Positions 1-11,867 are shown, counted from the stretch's first letter. The stretch: 64,000 nt of DNA from Zantedeschia hybrid cultivar (GCA_030544215.1 JARZZO010000006.1:46724501-46788500); one strand, 5' to 3'. Translations and numbers: made by a program. Notes: generated by a model from the sequence alone, not told the origin.

Positions 1-709
1 ACAAGAGGATTGACAAAACCGTTAAAAGGACGAGCTATGACAAAACGGACTCCTTTTGACCTCCTAGATACCCCTATTTTGACTTTTCAGTCATTTATTA
101 GATTTCATGGCCAGGCACGGTCACGACCAGGCTTTTTTCATGATTGCTTGAACCCCCTTTTCTTTTTTGTATTTCTTTTCCGTTCTTGACATTTTGGGGC
201 TATTTGATATTCCGCCTGCGGGGACACTGCCCTCTTCACGTGCTCTGGTCCTTTTCATTTCAATTTTGGGCCCCTTTGAGGGGTTACATCTATCGGGTTG
301 TGGAGGAACTGCAATTTGCTGAGCTCGACCGTTTAAGGGCGTCAACTGTCCTGATCGGTCGAGAGACGAAGAGCAAAGGTGGCATTTTGACAGTGTACTA
401 AAGACTTGGAACTCATTTTAAAGGGTTCTCAAGATGATCATAGGGATCCGTATGAAAGTAAAGTAGACACGTCCAAGGTTCTGGTGGACCAAAGTCTTAG
501 CCAAACCTTAATGTTATCCCAATCTATCATGCAACTAGACCTAGACAGGGTGTTACATGGCAGTCACCGGACAGTTGGATTTTGTGTCTTTTCTAATTTT
601 TTTTGTCATTTTCATTGGAGTATGTACATATTTACAAATAATTTTGATGCTTTTTAGATATTTGATTTTTTTCTTGAGATTTTGGATTTTTTGATTTTTT
701 TTTGTGTTT
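1..709 (-). other. Tat-A 3' untranslated region
   Basis: Non-coding stretch downstream of the integrase stop of Tat-A (minus strand). No LTR end (TG...CA) or repeat of the right-hand LTR is recognisable here, so the 3' LTR probably lies left of the window. It holds T-rich tracts (about 640-710) and a pyrimidine run near 144-180, and resembles in style the long 3' UTR of Tat-C (59811-62252). The short open frames here show no family similarity and are taken as chance. Confidence 0.6.
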
Positions 710-3700
710 TCACGGATAAAACTTCTTCAGATACACCCCATTCCATGGGTGGGGCAATTCCTCTCCTTTCTCATTGATTAAGCGGTATGCATTACCTGAG
801 TATGCCTCCTTGATTACAAATGCACCTTCCCAATTTTCTTGCAATTTGCTCTTGGGACCAGGAATTTTGATCATTTTTCTTTTGAGCACCATTTCCCCAA
901 TTTCAAACTTTCTTTCGAGAACCTTCTTTGCGTAGAATCATGCGATCCTATTTCTGTAAACTTGAGCATGGTTTGCCGCTATCATCCTTTTTTCGTCTAA
1001 TAGTTCCAGTTGGGTTAACATGGCCTTACGACGCTCGGTGTCGCTAATTCCATTGTCCAACTGCACTCTTAGAGAGGGGAAGAGAATCTCATATGGAAGT
1101 ACCGCATATGTTCCGAATGTTAGTGAATAAGGTGTTTGTCCGGTGGAGGTTCGGACAGAAGTACGGTATGCCCAAAGAGCTTTTACTAGGCGATCCGGCC
1201 AGTCTGAATAATTATGAGATCTGCAAGTTCTTTTAATGATTCGAATGAGAGTTTTATTGGTGTCTTCAGCCTGACCATTTCCTTGTGGGTAGTAAGGCGA
1301 AGAATGATGCAAATTGATGCCATACTTACTGCACATGTCCTGGAGTTCTTGGGAGATAAATTGTGGTCCATTGTCGGTGATGAGATCGCGCGGTGTCCCG
1401 AACCTGGCGAGGATGTTGCGCTTGATGAACTTCACCACCGTGGAGGCTTTGATTTCTGCAAATGCTTCCGCTTCAGCCCATTTAGTGAAATATTCAGTGG
1501 CGGTTAGGATAAATGATTTCCTTTTTATTTCGCCCGATCGATCCTCCAAAGGTCCTATAACGTCGAATACCCACATGGCGAAGGGCCACGGGGAAATGAC
1601 GGATTTGAGAGGTGATGAAGTTGCATGGACCTTGTTAGCATGTAACTGGCATTTCAAACACCTCTGAACAAATATGGAACAATTAGCCTCCATTGAAGGC
1701 CAATAATAGGACATGAGGAGTTTCTGAGCTAAGGCAGGACCATAGATATGACCGCCACAATCACTGGCGTGAGCTGACTCTATGACATGATGGATTTCGG
1801 CATCATCTAGACACCGAAGAAGCACCCCGCTAAAGAATCTCCTGAAAAGGCGGCCGCCTACAATAAGGTATCGTTGAGATGCACGGCGGATAGCCTTGCG
1901 GTCAGAAGATGTGGCATAAGATGGGAATGACCCATCGCGGAGATAGTTCATGATATCAAAATACCACGGATTCCCATCATCCCAATCGGGGGTGAGTTCA
2001 TCCGTGATAGTAGAGATGTGCTCAGATGGACGGAGGAATCGTTGGAACCAGGGGTCCCGGAAGGAAGGCGAGTCTTGCTTGTGCAGAGTGATGGTGGCTG
2101 AACCTTTGGTGACAAGAATCTCTAATGCTGAAGATAGGGAGGCCAGGGCATCTACTAGAATATTGTGAGACCTAGGCACATGCACATAGGTGATCCTTCT
2201 GAAATGCCTGGCTAGTGACTTCACTAACTCTTGATATGGCTTCAATTTTGAATCCCGGGTTTGGTACTTGCCCACGGTTTGGCGGAGGATTAGTTGAGAG
2301 TCTCCAATTATCCTAAATTCCAAAATATTAAGAACCAGCGCCAATTTTAAGCCAGCTACGAGAGCCTCATATTCAGCGACATTGTTGGTCACTGAGAAGG
2401 AGAGTTGGCAAGCATGCGGAATACTTACCCCTTCTGGATATACGAGGACCACTCCTACCCCACTGCCTTGAGAATTAAGTGCCCCGTCGAAATGAAGGAC
2501 CCAGGATGGAGTATCATCAACTATTAGACTCAACTCCTCATCCGGGAATTCCTCGTTGAGAGGTGAAAATGTGGGCAGTGGGTGATGAGCTAGGTGCTCG
2601 GCAATTGCTTGCCCCTTCACAGCCTTCTGATTTACATAGGTGATGTCGAATTGGTTCAAGAAGGTCTGCCATTGCACCAGCCTATCTGTTACAACTGGCC
2701 GCTCTAGCAAATATTTGATCGGGTCCATTCTTACTAGAAGTTTGACCTCGTGGGCGAGGAAGTAGTGCTTCAATTTCTGCACTACCCAGACGACGGCCAC
2801 ACAAGTCCTTTCCATGGCAGTGTATCGCTTTTCGGTATCGTTGAAAAGCTTGGAGAGATAGTACACTGCTCTTTCTTTCTTCTCGTTGTCAAATTGGGCC
2901 AATACTGCTCCAGCTGATTCTTCAGTGGTGGAGACATATAGCAATAGAGGCCGCCCCGGGATAGGAGCCATGAGGACTAGTGGATTGAGGAGGTAGCTCT
3001 TCAATTTATCGAAGGCCTTTTGACACTTATCGCTCCAAATGAACTTTGCCCCTCCTTTCAATAGATCGTAAAAGGGTTTGTATCTCACAGAGTGTTGAGA
3101 TATGAACCGTCTGATGAATTGCAAACGGCCGATGAGACCCTTTATATCCCTGACATTCTTAGGTGGGGGCATTTCCACTACTGCCTTCACTTTTTCTGGA
3201 TCAACCTCAATCCCTCTTCTGCTTACCATGAATCCTAGCAACTTTCCAGAAGAAACACCAAATACGCATTTTTTTGGGTTCATTTTCAGTTGGTGCTCCC
3301 TTGATCTCTGCATTACAGCCCTAAGGATTTGAGCATGTTGCTCCTTGGTTTTAGATTTCACCAAGATATCATCCACATAAACTTCCATGTCAATGTGAAT
3401 CATGTCATGAAAGATTGCCATCATAGCCCTTTGGTAGGTGGCTCCAGCATTCTTAAGTCCAAATGGCATGACCATGTAGCAATAAGTTCCCCATGGAGTT
3501 ATGAAAGATGTTTTCTCCTGGCCTTCCTCAGCTAGCTTGATCTTGTTATACCTCGAAAAACCATCCATGAAAGATAACATCTCAAATCCGGCCGTATTAT
3601 CAACCAACAAGTCTATATGAGGTAGTGGGAAATCATCTTTTGGGCAGGCTTGATTGAGGTTGCGAAAGTCTATGCAAACTCTAACCTTTCTGTCCTTTTT

Positions 3701-4513
3701 TGCCACGGGGACGATACTAGCTACCCACTTAGGGTAGAGTACTACCCGGATGAACTTGGCCTTGTGTAGTTTGTCAACCTCTTCTTTTAATTTAAGTGCT
3801 AATTCCGGTTGTAGCCGTCTCAACTTTTGCTTCACGGGTTTGGAGTCAGGTTTGAGGATTAGCCGATGTTCCACCAGTTCTGTGTTTAATCCGGGCATGT
3901 CCTCGTATGACCAGGCGAACCCATCACGGTGTTCTTGGAGCACGGCTATTATGGACCCTTCTTCTTCTGGACTCAAACGGGTACTAATTAGCACTATCTT
4001 CGGATCCTCCTCTGTTCTAAAGTTGACTTCTTTAGTGGGTTCGTCGATAGATGATAAAGGTTCATCAAACCGTCTTGTCCCACTCACAAGTGATTCGACC
4101 AAGTCATCCACCTCTTCCTCTTCACTAAGCTCAAACACTCCCAGACCATCACTGCAAGACTCATTTTTCACTAACTCCAATGGTTCGGAGATGACCCCTA
4201 TTTGAAGAAACTTATCCAATTTTTTCAGACCCTTGCACCTACTTGCTAATTCCTGAACTAAGAATGAAGGAACTTGCTTGGCCCTACAACTTCTAGATAT
4301 GGAGGAAGCTAACTTAATTCCTAAACTGCTATGTACATGGCTTGGAGAATGGGTCAATTCTGTCCTGGACGGGACAAGAGTAGACCCTTGGGACAAAGAT
4401 TCCATGACGGCGGGGTTGCCCCACCACGTAAGCTCCTCGAAAGTGACTTCCCCTCCCTCAAGATAGGAATTGGACTTTTTTTTTCGTGACCGAACGCCTG
4501 TAACATGAAACAT
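710..4513 (-). pseudogene. pol: Tat-A pol: reverse transcriptase, RNase H, second RNase H, integrase (broken)
   Basis: Pol of a Ty3/Gypsy element of the Tat type; it would copy element RNA and insert the cDNA. Reading right to left: a linker, reverse transcriptase (MDGF, PFGL, YVDD near 3370), a Gypsy RNase H, then a second, archaeal-like RNase H near 2130-2500 (FDGA, AEYEAL, GDSQL, VDAL, the D-E-D-D set). Integrase follows, with an H2C2 zinc finger and a D,D,E core (FDVIGPL, TDNGPQF, QAED). The dual RNase H is the accepted mark of Tat/Ogre elements. The frame is open from 4513 to 941, stops at a TGA at 938-940, and continues in frame to a true end at 710-712 (KKFYP). The TGA looks like a CGA-to-TGA change. 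Upstream it joins the protease part only through a frameshift near an A9 tract at 4476-4484. Inactive as it stands. Confidence 0.9.
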
Positions 4514-6036
4514 TTAGAAGAAATGGCGTCGATCGGAGCTGAGATCATCATAACAGAAGGTGGGTGGAACAAGAAAGGAATGAACGTAGCTGGAGCTGGT
4601 TCATTCCTGGCCAAGAAAAGCCCTACCGGCAGAGTTGAGAGCATCAGAACAGAAGGTGGGTGGAACAAGAAAGGAATGAACGTAGCTGGAGCTGGTTCAT
4701 TCCTGGCCAAGAAAAGCCCTACCGGCGGGCTACTTGATTCACAAAATAAGGATGATATGCCAAAGTCTTCCTCTTGACTATCCTCATGATATTCTTGCAC
4801 TTCTTCCTCTATCCTGGGCAATTCCTGCCTCTTTCTTACAAAATGATTCATGAGGGACCATCCCTTTGCTTCTTTTGGTGGTTCAATAAACTTATAACCC
4901 AGGCCACATCCTCCACTGACAGGGTTCTCTGAGATGGGGTCACGGATTCCTTGTTCTTCTTTCCCTAACTCGGAGCCTGAGCTATATCCCATCTTACTCA
5001 TGAGCTGCCAACCTATGCCAGACCTAGGTCTTAGGTGGGAATTCACTGATGAAAGGACAGACTTTTTGCCTTTCCTGGAAGTTATCATGGATGGAATTTG
5101 CTCTGCTGTCACTGAGTCCAATGTCTCAATGTAGGGAGTGCTTTTGACCTTCACAATCTTCCCGTTGTACGGGAACTTATAGCACTGGTGGTTGGTGGAC
5201 GGGACTCCCAAAGTTTGGTCCATCCATAGTCTCCCTAGAATGGCATTATAGATTGGCTTAACATCCATGATGTAGAATTCGGAGATCATGGAGACCGAGC
5301 CGATTTCTAGTTGCAGGAAGATCTTTCCATCTGCCGGTCTCTGAGAATTGTCATATGCTGAGACCATCATAGAGGTTTACTCAACCTTCTCTGGGTCTAT
5401 CCCTATCCTTTTGAGGGTCTTAAGGGGACAGACATTGATAGAGGCACCGGTATCCAGTAGAATGGAATCTACTGAATGACCATTGAGTATGGCGGTTAAG
5501 CACAGAGGAAGGGATCGGCACTCAGGGGGAGCTAGATCCTTTTCCGGGAAGGAGATCATGGGAGTCTGAGTAACTGAGAGGATAGCATTAGTGACCCCAC
5601 CACTAGGAAGATGCTCATTGACCGTGATTTGTTGTAGGAAATTAAACAAAGTCTCCCTGTGTGTAGGAGACTTCCGGATAAGCTCGAGGATAGAGATCTT
5701 AGCGGGGGTCTTTTCTAAGTGCTGGAGGATGTCATACTCAGACTGGGCATTCCCCATGGTAGGGAGTGAGTTACTTTGAGAGTCTAAGGGCTGGCTCGGA
5801 GGAATGATGCGATTCCTGAGCGTTACCCCTACCGAAATGGGATCTGCTTCCAATGGTGACCTAATGGGATTGATGCCAATCATTGAACCCTGATTCCTGG
5901 TGGGACAGAAGATAGATAGGGTGGGCCCCTCGGCTGTGATCGGAGGGATCTGAATGAGAGTGACCGGCTTGAGGGTTGCCGGTTGCTCTTTGGGCCGGAT
6001 TAGGACTAAAGGCTCATTAGGGGAAAGCGTGGAGAC
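4476..6036 (-). pseudogene. Tat-A protease and G-patch-like linker (broken)
   Basis: Middle of the Tat-A polyprotein. Aspartic protease: the active-site motif LLDTGAS lies near 5440-5460, and the C-terminal lobe (ILGRLWMD) near 5215-5240. A TAA at 5377-5379 splits the protease within one frame. A glycine-rich segment at about 4900-5030 (GIGWQLMSKMGY, then GCGLGYKF) looks like a G-patch, a nucleic-acid-binding motif also known next to some retroviral proteases. The frame is open upstream to the TAA at 6037. ATG 5883 is only an internal Met, not a likely start. The segment carries an exact 79-bp tandem duplication and ends in a frameshift relative to pol. The G-patch assignment rests on motif pattern only. 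Confidence 0.8.
4552..4726 (-). repeat. Tandem duplication in Tat-A linker
   Basis: Two identical 79-bp copies (4552-4630 and 4648-4726) with a 96-bp period, so exactly 32 codons were added and the frame was kept. The repeated peptide contains PVGLFLARNEPAPATF. Identity of the copies suggests a recent event compared with the stops elsewhere in Tat-A. Confidence 0.95.
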
Positions 6037-7752
6037 TTACGGAGTAACTCCTTTAGTTTCACGCGACCAAGTGGGATCTTGATGTCTTATCCCGGACCCT
6101 TCGTACTCCCAGTATTGCTCCCTGCGAACTGTTATGGGCTCCAAGTCTTTGATCAAAGTGTTGACCTTTCCTTGAGAGCTGGAGGAATCTTGACCTACTT
6201 GATGAGAAGGTAACGGGTCCTTCATAATTCCCAGTTCCTTCTTAGCCTTCAAAGCATCAATGGCTTTTCTCATGTCTTCCCAGTTTATCCACCCTTCATC
6301 GTTCAAGTCATATACCCAGTCCTTGAAGGTGAAGCAATTGTAGATTGTGTGTCCCGTGATCCTATGGTAGGGGCAATACCTGGGTGTGTCCGTATTGCGC
6401 GGGACACCTTCTCTTTGAGGTGGGAGTTGAATGGAGTTACAGGCTAGCAAGGCATAAAAGATGTCTGCCAATGATTCCGGCAGAGGTGGATATGAAGCTC
6501 GCTTAGCCATAGGGCGACTGTAATTAGTCGGGGGAGGAACAACTGAATATTGCTTCTGGTTGGGCTGAGTGTCGGACTTAGGATGAGGATTGGGAACCCT
6601 AGTTGGCGGTGCCAGCATGCTGACCTGTTCATTGATGGTAACTCCTTCTGTGGTAGGAGCTGGTGTGGTTTTCTTGTTCTTGTTTCTGTTTTCAAAGAAT
6701 GAAGGCAGAGTGGAGTCTCGGATTTGGGACTGAACCACCCTAGCTCGATTGTACAGCTGAGCGAATGTCTGAAGTTCGCTAAGCATGAGGATTGCTCGAA
6801 GCTGGGGGGTAGCGTTGTTAACAAGCATGGTGACTGCTTGTGCTTCAGGGATAACGACCTCCGCTCTAGAGGCCATAGCTCTCCACCTATTAGCAAAATG
6901 AGTGAAGTCTTCATCGGACTTCATTTTTTCCATTACCAGATCAAACAAGGTGGGGGGCAAGATTGCCATGTGGTTGAAGTGGGTAATAAACCTCTCAGAG
7001 ACCATATTAAAGTTGATCAGGTCAGTGGCTGGTAGAGAAGAGAACCACCTCAAGGCCTCTCCCTCGAGAGATTTCTGAAAAAGGTGGACAAGGAGGACCC
7101 TATCGAAGAGCCACTGGTGGGAATCCATGAGAAACCCGGACAAATGATGATGGGGGTCGGTAGTACCATCGTACTTCCTGTACTTAGGTACTTTAAACCC
7201 TGGTGGAAAATAGGCTGGGGGGAGCTTACAGTAGCTCAAGAGAGAATGTGGCTGCCTAAGGTTGATATTCTCGGCCATGAGTTTCCGTACACAAGTCTCA
7301 ACCTCATTCTTATAAATGAACTCCTCCTGCTTGGGAGGTGTGACCTGGTTGATGGGATTGGATGGGATCGTGTGAGTGGGCATAGATTGACTTGGCTGGG
7401 GTCTGCTAGAAGATCCTTGGAATTGGGTTTTCCGAGGAGTGGCATCCTGAATCTTGCCACGAGAAACCAACTAGATGAGTTGATCCGGAGTATCGCGTGA
7501 TAGCATAGCAATGAGTTTCGGATCTTCTCCAAGGTTTTGGAATGTCCTACTGGAAATTACTGGCTCATCTTCTCCCTGTGAGGTAGAAGATTCATTATAA
7601 TCCTTCCTCTGAAGGCCTTCTCTGGATGCTTGGAGCATTCCTATGAAAGTCTCTTGTGGATCCTCTTCAATTTCGAACAAAGGGTTGTGTATAACATTGC
7701 TAACAAACTCGTCCATGTCATCATACATAGCGTTAACATACATTCGGTTCAT
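6037..7752 (-). pseudogene. gag: Tat-A gag (broken by in-frame stops)
   Basis: Gag of Tat-A, the structural protein of the virus-like particle. It starts at ATG 7752 (MNRMYVNAMYDD). A TAG at 7471-7473 separates the first 93 residues from the rest in the same frame. The main part has the retrotransposon Gag core: GTTDPHHHLSGF, then EGEALRWFSSLP, then FNHMAILPPTLFDL, near 6880-7150. Near 6290-6380 is a Cys/His segment (YCPYHRITGH, YNCFTFKD) typical of Tat-like Gag. A TAA at 6037-6039 ends it, but the same frame stays open into the protease, so ancestrally this was one Gag-Pro frame. The three stops make this copy non-functional. Confidence 0.88.
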
Positions 7753-8642
7753 TATGAAATACAGACCCTAAATGATTTTATATCTCACTTGAAATGTTAA
7801 CAATGTTTTATGAGAATTGGTTTCTAACAAATCAAGTTTAACCCTTAACGACCCTTCACTTTTCAAAGCTTGTTCCACCGAAGTTTAATTAGGTGTCTTT
7901 GAATTTTGGAACAATTCTCTCAGTGACACCTATAGGTGGGTGATTGTAAATGGAAAGGTTGAGTTAATTTCTTACACAAACCCGAGGTTTCTACATGGTG
8001 GTTTCAAGTACAACTTGCTCGGTGGCCAAGTGGGAATCCCTGGCTCGCGGAGACTGACGGAGGTTCCCAACAGAATAGGACTAGTCACACCCGAGTGGGA
8101 ATCCTCAGGTGGAGAGTCAAATCCTGCGGGAGAGGTGTCTAAAGATGTGATGCCGGCTCTTCTTTAAAACCCCCGCGGAGAACACCCCAAAAAACCCAGA
8201 AAGTTAACAAGCAGCAGGTCAGAACATCTAACAATTCAACAAAATAGGCAGCAGTGAATAACAATAGCAAGCAGAAATGGACGGCCATATGTTCTGCCGT
8301 CCAGTCGTCCAACAGAGAACCGGGGAGAGGTCGACGGCCAGGGGCTGGCCGTCCAAGGGGTCAGACGGCCAGGTGCTGGCCATCCAATGGGGTGTCGACG
8401 GCCAGCTACTGGCCGTCCAATGGGGTGTCGACGGCCAGCTACTGGCCGTCCAAAGAGTCCAACGGCCAGCTGCTGGCCGTCCAAGGGACAATGGACGGCT
8501 AGGAGGACGGCTGTCCAAGAGGTCTGACGGCCAGGGGTTGGCCGTCCAGGGGTCAATGGCCGTCCGAGATCCTTACCTTCTTTTCCTTTGACCGCAACGC
8601 GTGCAGCGGGCTATAGGTGTCCCATCGTGATCGCTAGAGGGC
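7753..8642 (-). other. Tat-A leader between gag and 5' LTR
   Basis: Non-coding leader of the minus-strand element. No primer-binding site could be assigned with confidence: I saw no clear tRNA 3' end next to a TG border. The palindrome array at 8279-8569 lies inside it. The border with the LTR is uncertain. Confidence 0.45.
8279..8569. repeat. Palindrome array, GACGGCCAG...CTGGCCGTC type
   Basis: Seven to eight hairpin units with arms GACGGCCAG and CTGGCCGTC around 2 to 4 nt, spaced 31 to 33 bp (about 8332, 8363, 8396, 8429, 8460, 8492, 8525). The 8396 and 8429 units are near-identical 33-bp copies. A diverged unit lies at 8279-8302. Some units carry one-arm changes. The open frames translated from here are by-products of the repeat. 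Confidence 0.92.
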
Positions 8643-10197
8643 TGTAGGCGCCCGGAACGTCCCCCGCCGCGGCTGTGGGCTTCGGATCGAGGGTCCCTCC
8701 GTTCGTCTTAGCACTGTGGCGATTTAAAGGGGGTTAGAAATTGAGATGTGATCGCCAGGAGCATTACCTTCCGGTCCCTGTGCTCCGCAGGAGTGTGAGA
8801 TGATCGCGCGTTATATGGGAGCGGGGAATGTTGGTTCCTCCTTCTCTTCCTAGGGCCGGCCAGAGGAGGAGAGACCGACACTCTGCACGCGGATATGTGG
8901 TAAGGATCCCTGGAAAGAAAAGACAAGACAGAAAACAACCCGGTTAGAACTATAATATGCAGAATCTATCCATAAAGACGTAAAAACTAGTTAAAATCGG
9001 AGGGAAATGCACCGGGTGGGTGGTGGGGAGGGAAGGCGACCATATGTTATGGCCACCCACCTCCCGTTTTTTTTTTGTTGGAAACCTCTAGTGGGTAGGG
9101 ATTTCTAGGTCATCTTAACATGCATGCATGCAAATGAGGGTGCTCGTGTGTGTGGAAAGTGAAATAATGTCAAAAGTGAGAAAGAAGAGTGAGAGGGAGA
9201 GAGAATGCTACGGCATGGGTGGAAATGGGGATGCAATGAAATGAACAGGAAAGAGTGAAAAGGGGAAAAGAAAAGGGATTAAGAAGACAAGCCCATTTCG
9301 GAGTGCGGAGGGTTCTCCTCGAAGCCAACTCCTTATCTGCTCGACTCCTCAGAGCAGACTCGCTCGTTAGCCTTGTTTGAGCCTTCCCTCCAGAAAACTT
9401 CTCGTTAACCTCTCCAAACCTCTCACCCAAAAAATCCTCCTTAACCTTCTTCTTAACCCCCTGCTCGAGAGGATACGAGGGGTTTAGATAGGTGAAGGGA
9501 AAATAGGAGAAAACAGGGGTCTAAATCCCCGTAAATCAACCTACAGCCAATAGGAAGTGGTCAAGGGTCGGAGGTGGTGCGCGCGGCAGTCGCCGGAGTG
9601 GGGAGTGGTCGGAGTAGTGGGAACGAGGGTGGCGAGTAGAGGAGATCGTAGGGAAGACGAGGTCAAGGGGGTGGTTAGGGAGTGGACGGCCAGGCAACAT
9701 GCCTTCCACTCCCGTAGAAGGCCAGGTAGCTGGCCTTCCACAAAGTGGTGGAAGGCGGCCTGGTTGGCCTTCGAAGGAGGTGGAAGGCAAGGGGTGGCCT
9801 TCGAAGGAGGTGGAAGGCGGACTGGCTGGCCTTCGAAGGGTGATGAAAGGCGAGGGGTGGCCTTCCACGAAAAGGTGGTAAAAAGTGAAAAAGGTGGCCA
9901 AAAGGTGGAAGGCAAGGTAGCTGGCCTTCAAAGGGAGTGGAAGGCAGGGGGTGGCCTTCGAAGGAGGTGGAAGGCAAGGGGTGGCCTTCGAAGGAGGTGG
10001 AAGGCGGACTGGCTGGCCTTCGAAGGGTGGTGGAAGGCGAGGGGTGGCCTTCTACGAAAAGGTGGCTAGAGTCAGGGTTTGGTTATTGCCTAGTTGTTAG
10101 TGGGCTGAGATGGCTAAAATGAGGGGATTTTGGTGATGAAGGGCTAATGATGGATGGGACTCATGACCAAAAGGGTGGTCCAAAATTGGTGTCTACA
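8643..10197 (-). repeat. Tat-A 5' LTR (left border provisional)
   Basis: The right border is clear: the sequence ends GTGTCTACA at 10197, matching the ...GTGTCTACA end of the Tat-C LTR at 59810, and Tat-B coding-type sequence follows. The left border is set at TGTAGGCG (8643) because Tat-C's LTR begins TGTAGGTG and both have GTGATCGCCAG about 90 to 105 bp inside. No primer-binding site next to it confirms this. Contains a second palindrome array (9686-10063). Positions 9536-10000 hold long open frames on both strands that are repeat artefacts. Confidence 0.55.
9686..10063. repeat. Palindrome array, GGAAGGC...GGCCTTC type
   Basis: About ten units with arms GGAAGGC(C) and GGCCTTC(C), for example AAGGCCAGGTAGCTGGCCTT near 9714. 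It shows a higher-order duplication: a block of about 100 bp starting near 9774 recurs 187 bp downstream near 9961 with few changes. The arms differ from the 8279-8569 array, but the design (short inverted repeat, short loop, close spacing) is the same. Confidence 0.9.
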
Positions 10198-11177
10198 AGT
10201 TTGAGGCTAACAGAGGGCAGTAATGGAGAGTTGAAGAGGCCTCATCTATATATTCCATAGGTCACAGTCGAAAGACTGTCGAATCATCCTCTCGCCTAAT
10301 CGTCCACATCTCCAGGCCTTCGCCAACCCCATGATCACCCATACCCACTAACCCTACTCCACTACCCACCTTCCTCAAACCTATAACTTCCACGCCACCA
10401 CCAAATAACCCTCCACCACCTGTCCATGAACCCATTGTACCATCCAAACCATTATTGCGCATACCGTTCCCTACACCATCAACCATCCGCCATGATACTA
10501 CACCCTTGCCATCCAAACCTCTCATCTACAACAACCAATCACCTAACCCTTATAATACCATGCTACCATGTAAACCCCTCATCCGCGTTATCACAAAACC
10601 AACCCATAATGCCCTCTAAACCTCTCATAAACCCGGCAGTACTGAAAGCATCGCCTGCCTCATCCATTGTTGAGCTCCGGAGCGGCCACATCTTCAACAA
10701 AGTGTTCCCACAATCTACCGTCCAGGAAAGTCCGTCACGAGTAGCTGATGAAGTACAGAATGAAGAGAGTGCACCAGGCACTCAATATGATTTGCTGAAG
10801 TATCTTGACAGGACACCGGCACGCATTTCCATTCTAGAATTAATCAAAAGATCTAAGACCCATCAAGAAGTCTTGATGGAATATTTATAGAAGGTCATGG
10901 TTAATGAAGATGTGCCGGTAGAAAAGATTACGGCTCTATTAATTCCTTAGGGGGATCAGCCCTCCATATCCTTCCACACCTTTGAATTGGCACCCTTGGC
11001 AGCAAGGGGTATGGCGCTGAGTATAACTGTTAACATTTTCAGCAAAGCCGTGGATGCATGTCTGGTGGATACTAGAGCATCTATCAATGTATTGCCTCCA
11101 AAAACACTCGAATTCTATGGTGTACCTAGAGAGAAATGGTTACCTTCCCCTAACTCAGTTACTGCTTATGACAACTC
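10198..11177 (+). pseudogene. Tat-B gag-protease fragment (first piece)
   Basis: First piece of the host element Tat-B, on the plus strand. It holds the Pro/Ser-rich end of Gag (from about 10300), then QYDLLKYLDRTPARISILEL, which aligns with EYDILQHLEKTPAKISILEL of Tat-A. The protease follows, with DTRASINVLPPKTLEFYG near 11066-11120. The catalytic DTG is changed to DTR. Stops fall after 10887 and near 10948. The reading breaks off at 11177 in TAYDNS, where Cop1 is inserted, and resumes at 22528. Old and inactive. Confidence 0.85.
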
Positions 11178-11867
11178 TATTAGTATTAGATAGTCTCAAA
11201 GCCAATCCGATACTATGTACTAATTCAGATTATTAATAAATGGCAATAATTCATTGTGTGTAATTAATTAGATCTATGTTTATCGTATCACAATGAAGTC
11301 CATGAACATGTACAACAGTCTTCGGATTATGATGAGATCATAATTACGGGACCGAAGACTTATAAACATATGTTCTTAATTGTTCCTAGTCATAAGATAT
11401 TTGAGATAGGACATCGAACATCCGGATATACTAGTATAGGTTACTTCAGCTCATATGATGAGGGTGATTGATCCTATAAGTCACTTGTGTGGAGACACTA
11501 TGCTGGACCTGTAGGTGCTCATTGGCGAATGAGTTCACTGAACTGATCCGACTATGAATCGCTAGATGGTAAACACCTCACTGTTATCCAGCTCGATTCT
11601 TTTGTCACAGTTGCGTGGATGATCCTTGGACCTGAGACGCCAAAGATATCTTGTTGGTAGGTTTCTGAACTTTGACCTTGACTAACGAATCCCTAACCAT
11701 GGGTTATCAATAAGTCAAGTGATCGGGTTCAGGGAAATGCCCTCGAAGGTAATTGTTAATCCGATTTACTCTAGTATTATTTTGTTCATCAGAACGGGAT
11801 GGATCCGATCCCGAATATTTTATTCCGCTGCGTTTTTCGGTCGGATCTCGACACAGCGACCCCAATA
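11178..11867 (+). repeat. Cop1 5' LTR, internally deleted
   Basis: Matches the 3' LTR (20947-22522) at both ends but is 690 bp against 1,576 bp. About 870 bp corresponding to roughly 21530-22410 is missing at position 11757. It starts TATTAG where the partner has TGTTAG, so the terminal TG is mutated, and ends CCCAATA rather than CCAACA. Confidence 0.92.

Noticed and set aside
8332..8569. Regular 31-33-bp repeat spacing resembling a CRISPR array
   Set aside because: The units are palindromes with 2-4-nt loops and no unique spacers, no cas genes are nearby, and the surroundings are plant LTR elements.
8643..8660. Search for a Tat-A primer-binding site next to the presumed LTR border
   Set aside because: No convincing tRNA 3' end (reverse complement ending CCA) was found, so the border stays provisional and no site is annotated.
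9536..10122. Open frames of up to 170 codons on both strands
   Set aside because: Translations of the GGAAGGC/GGCCTTC hairpin array; repetitive peptide without a known domain.
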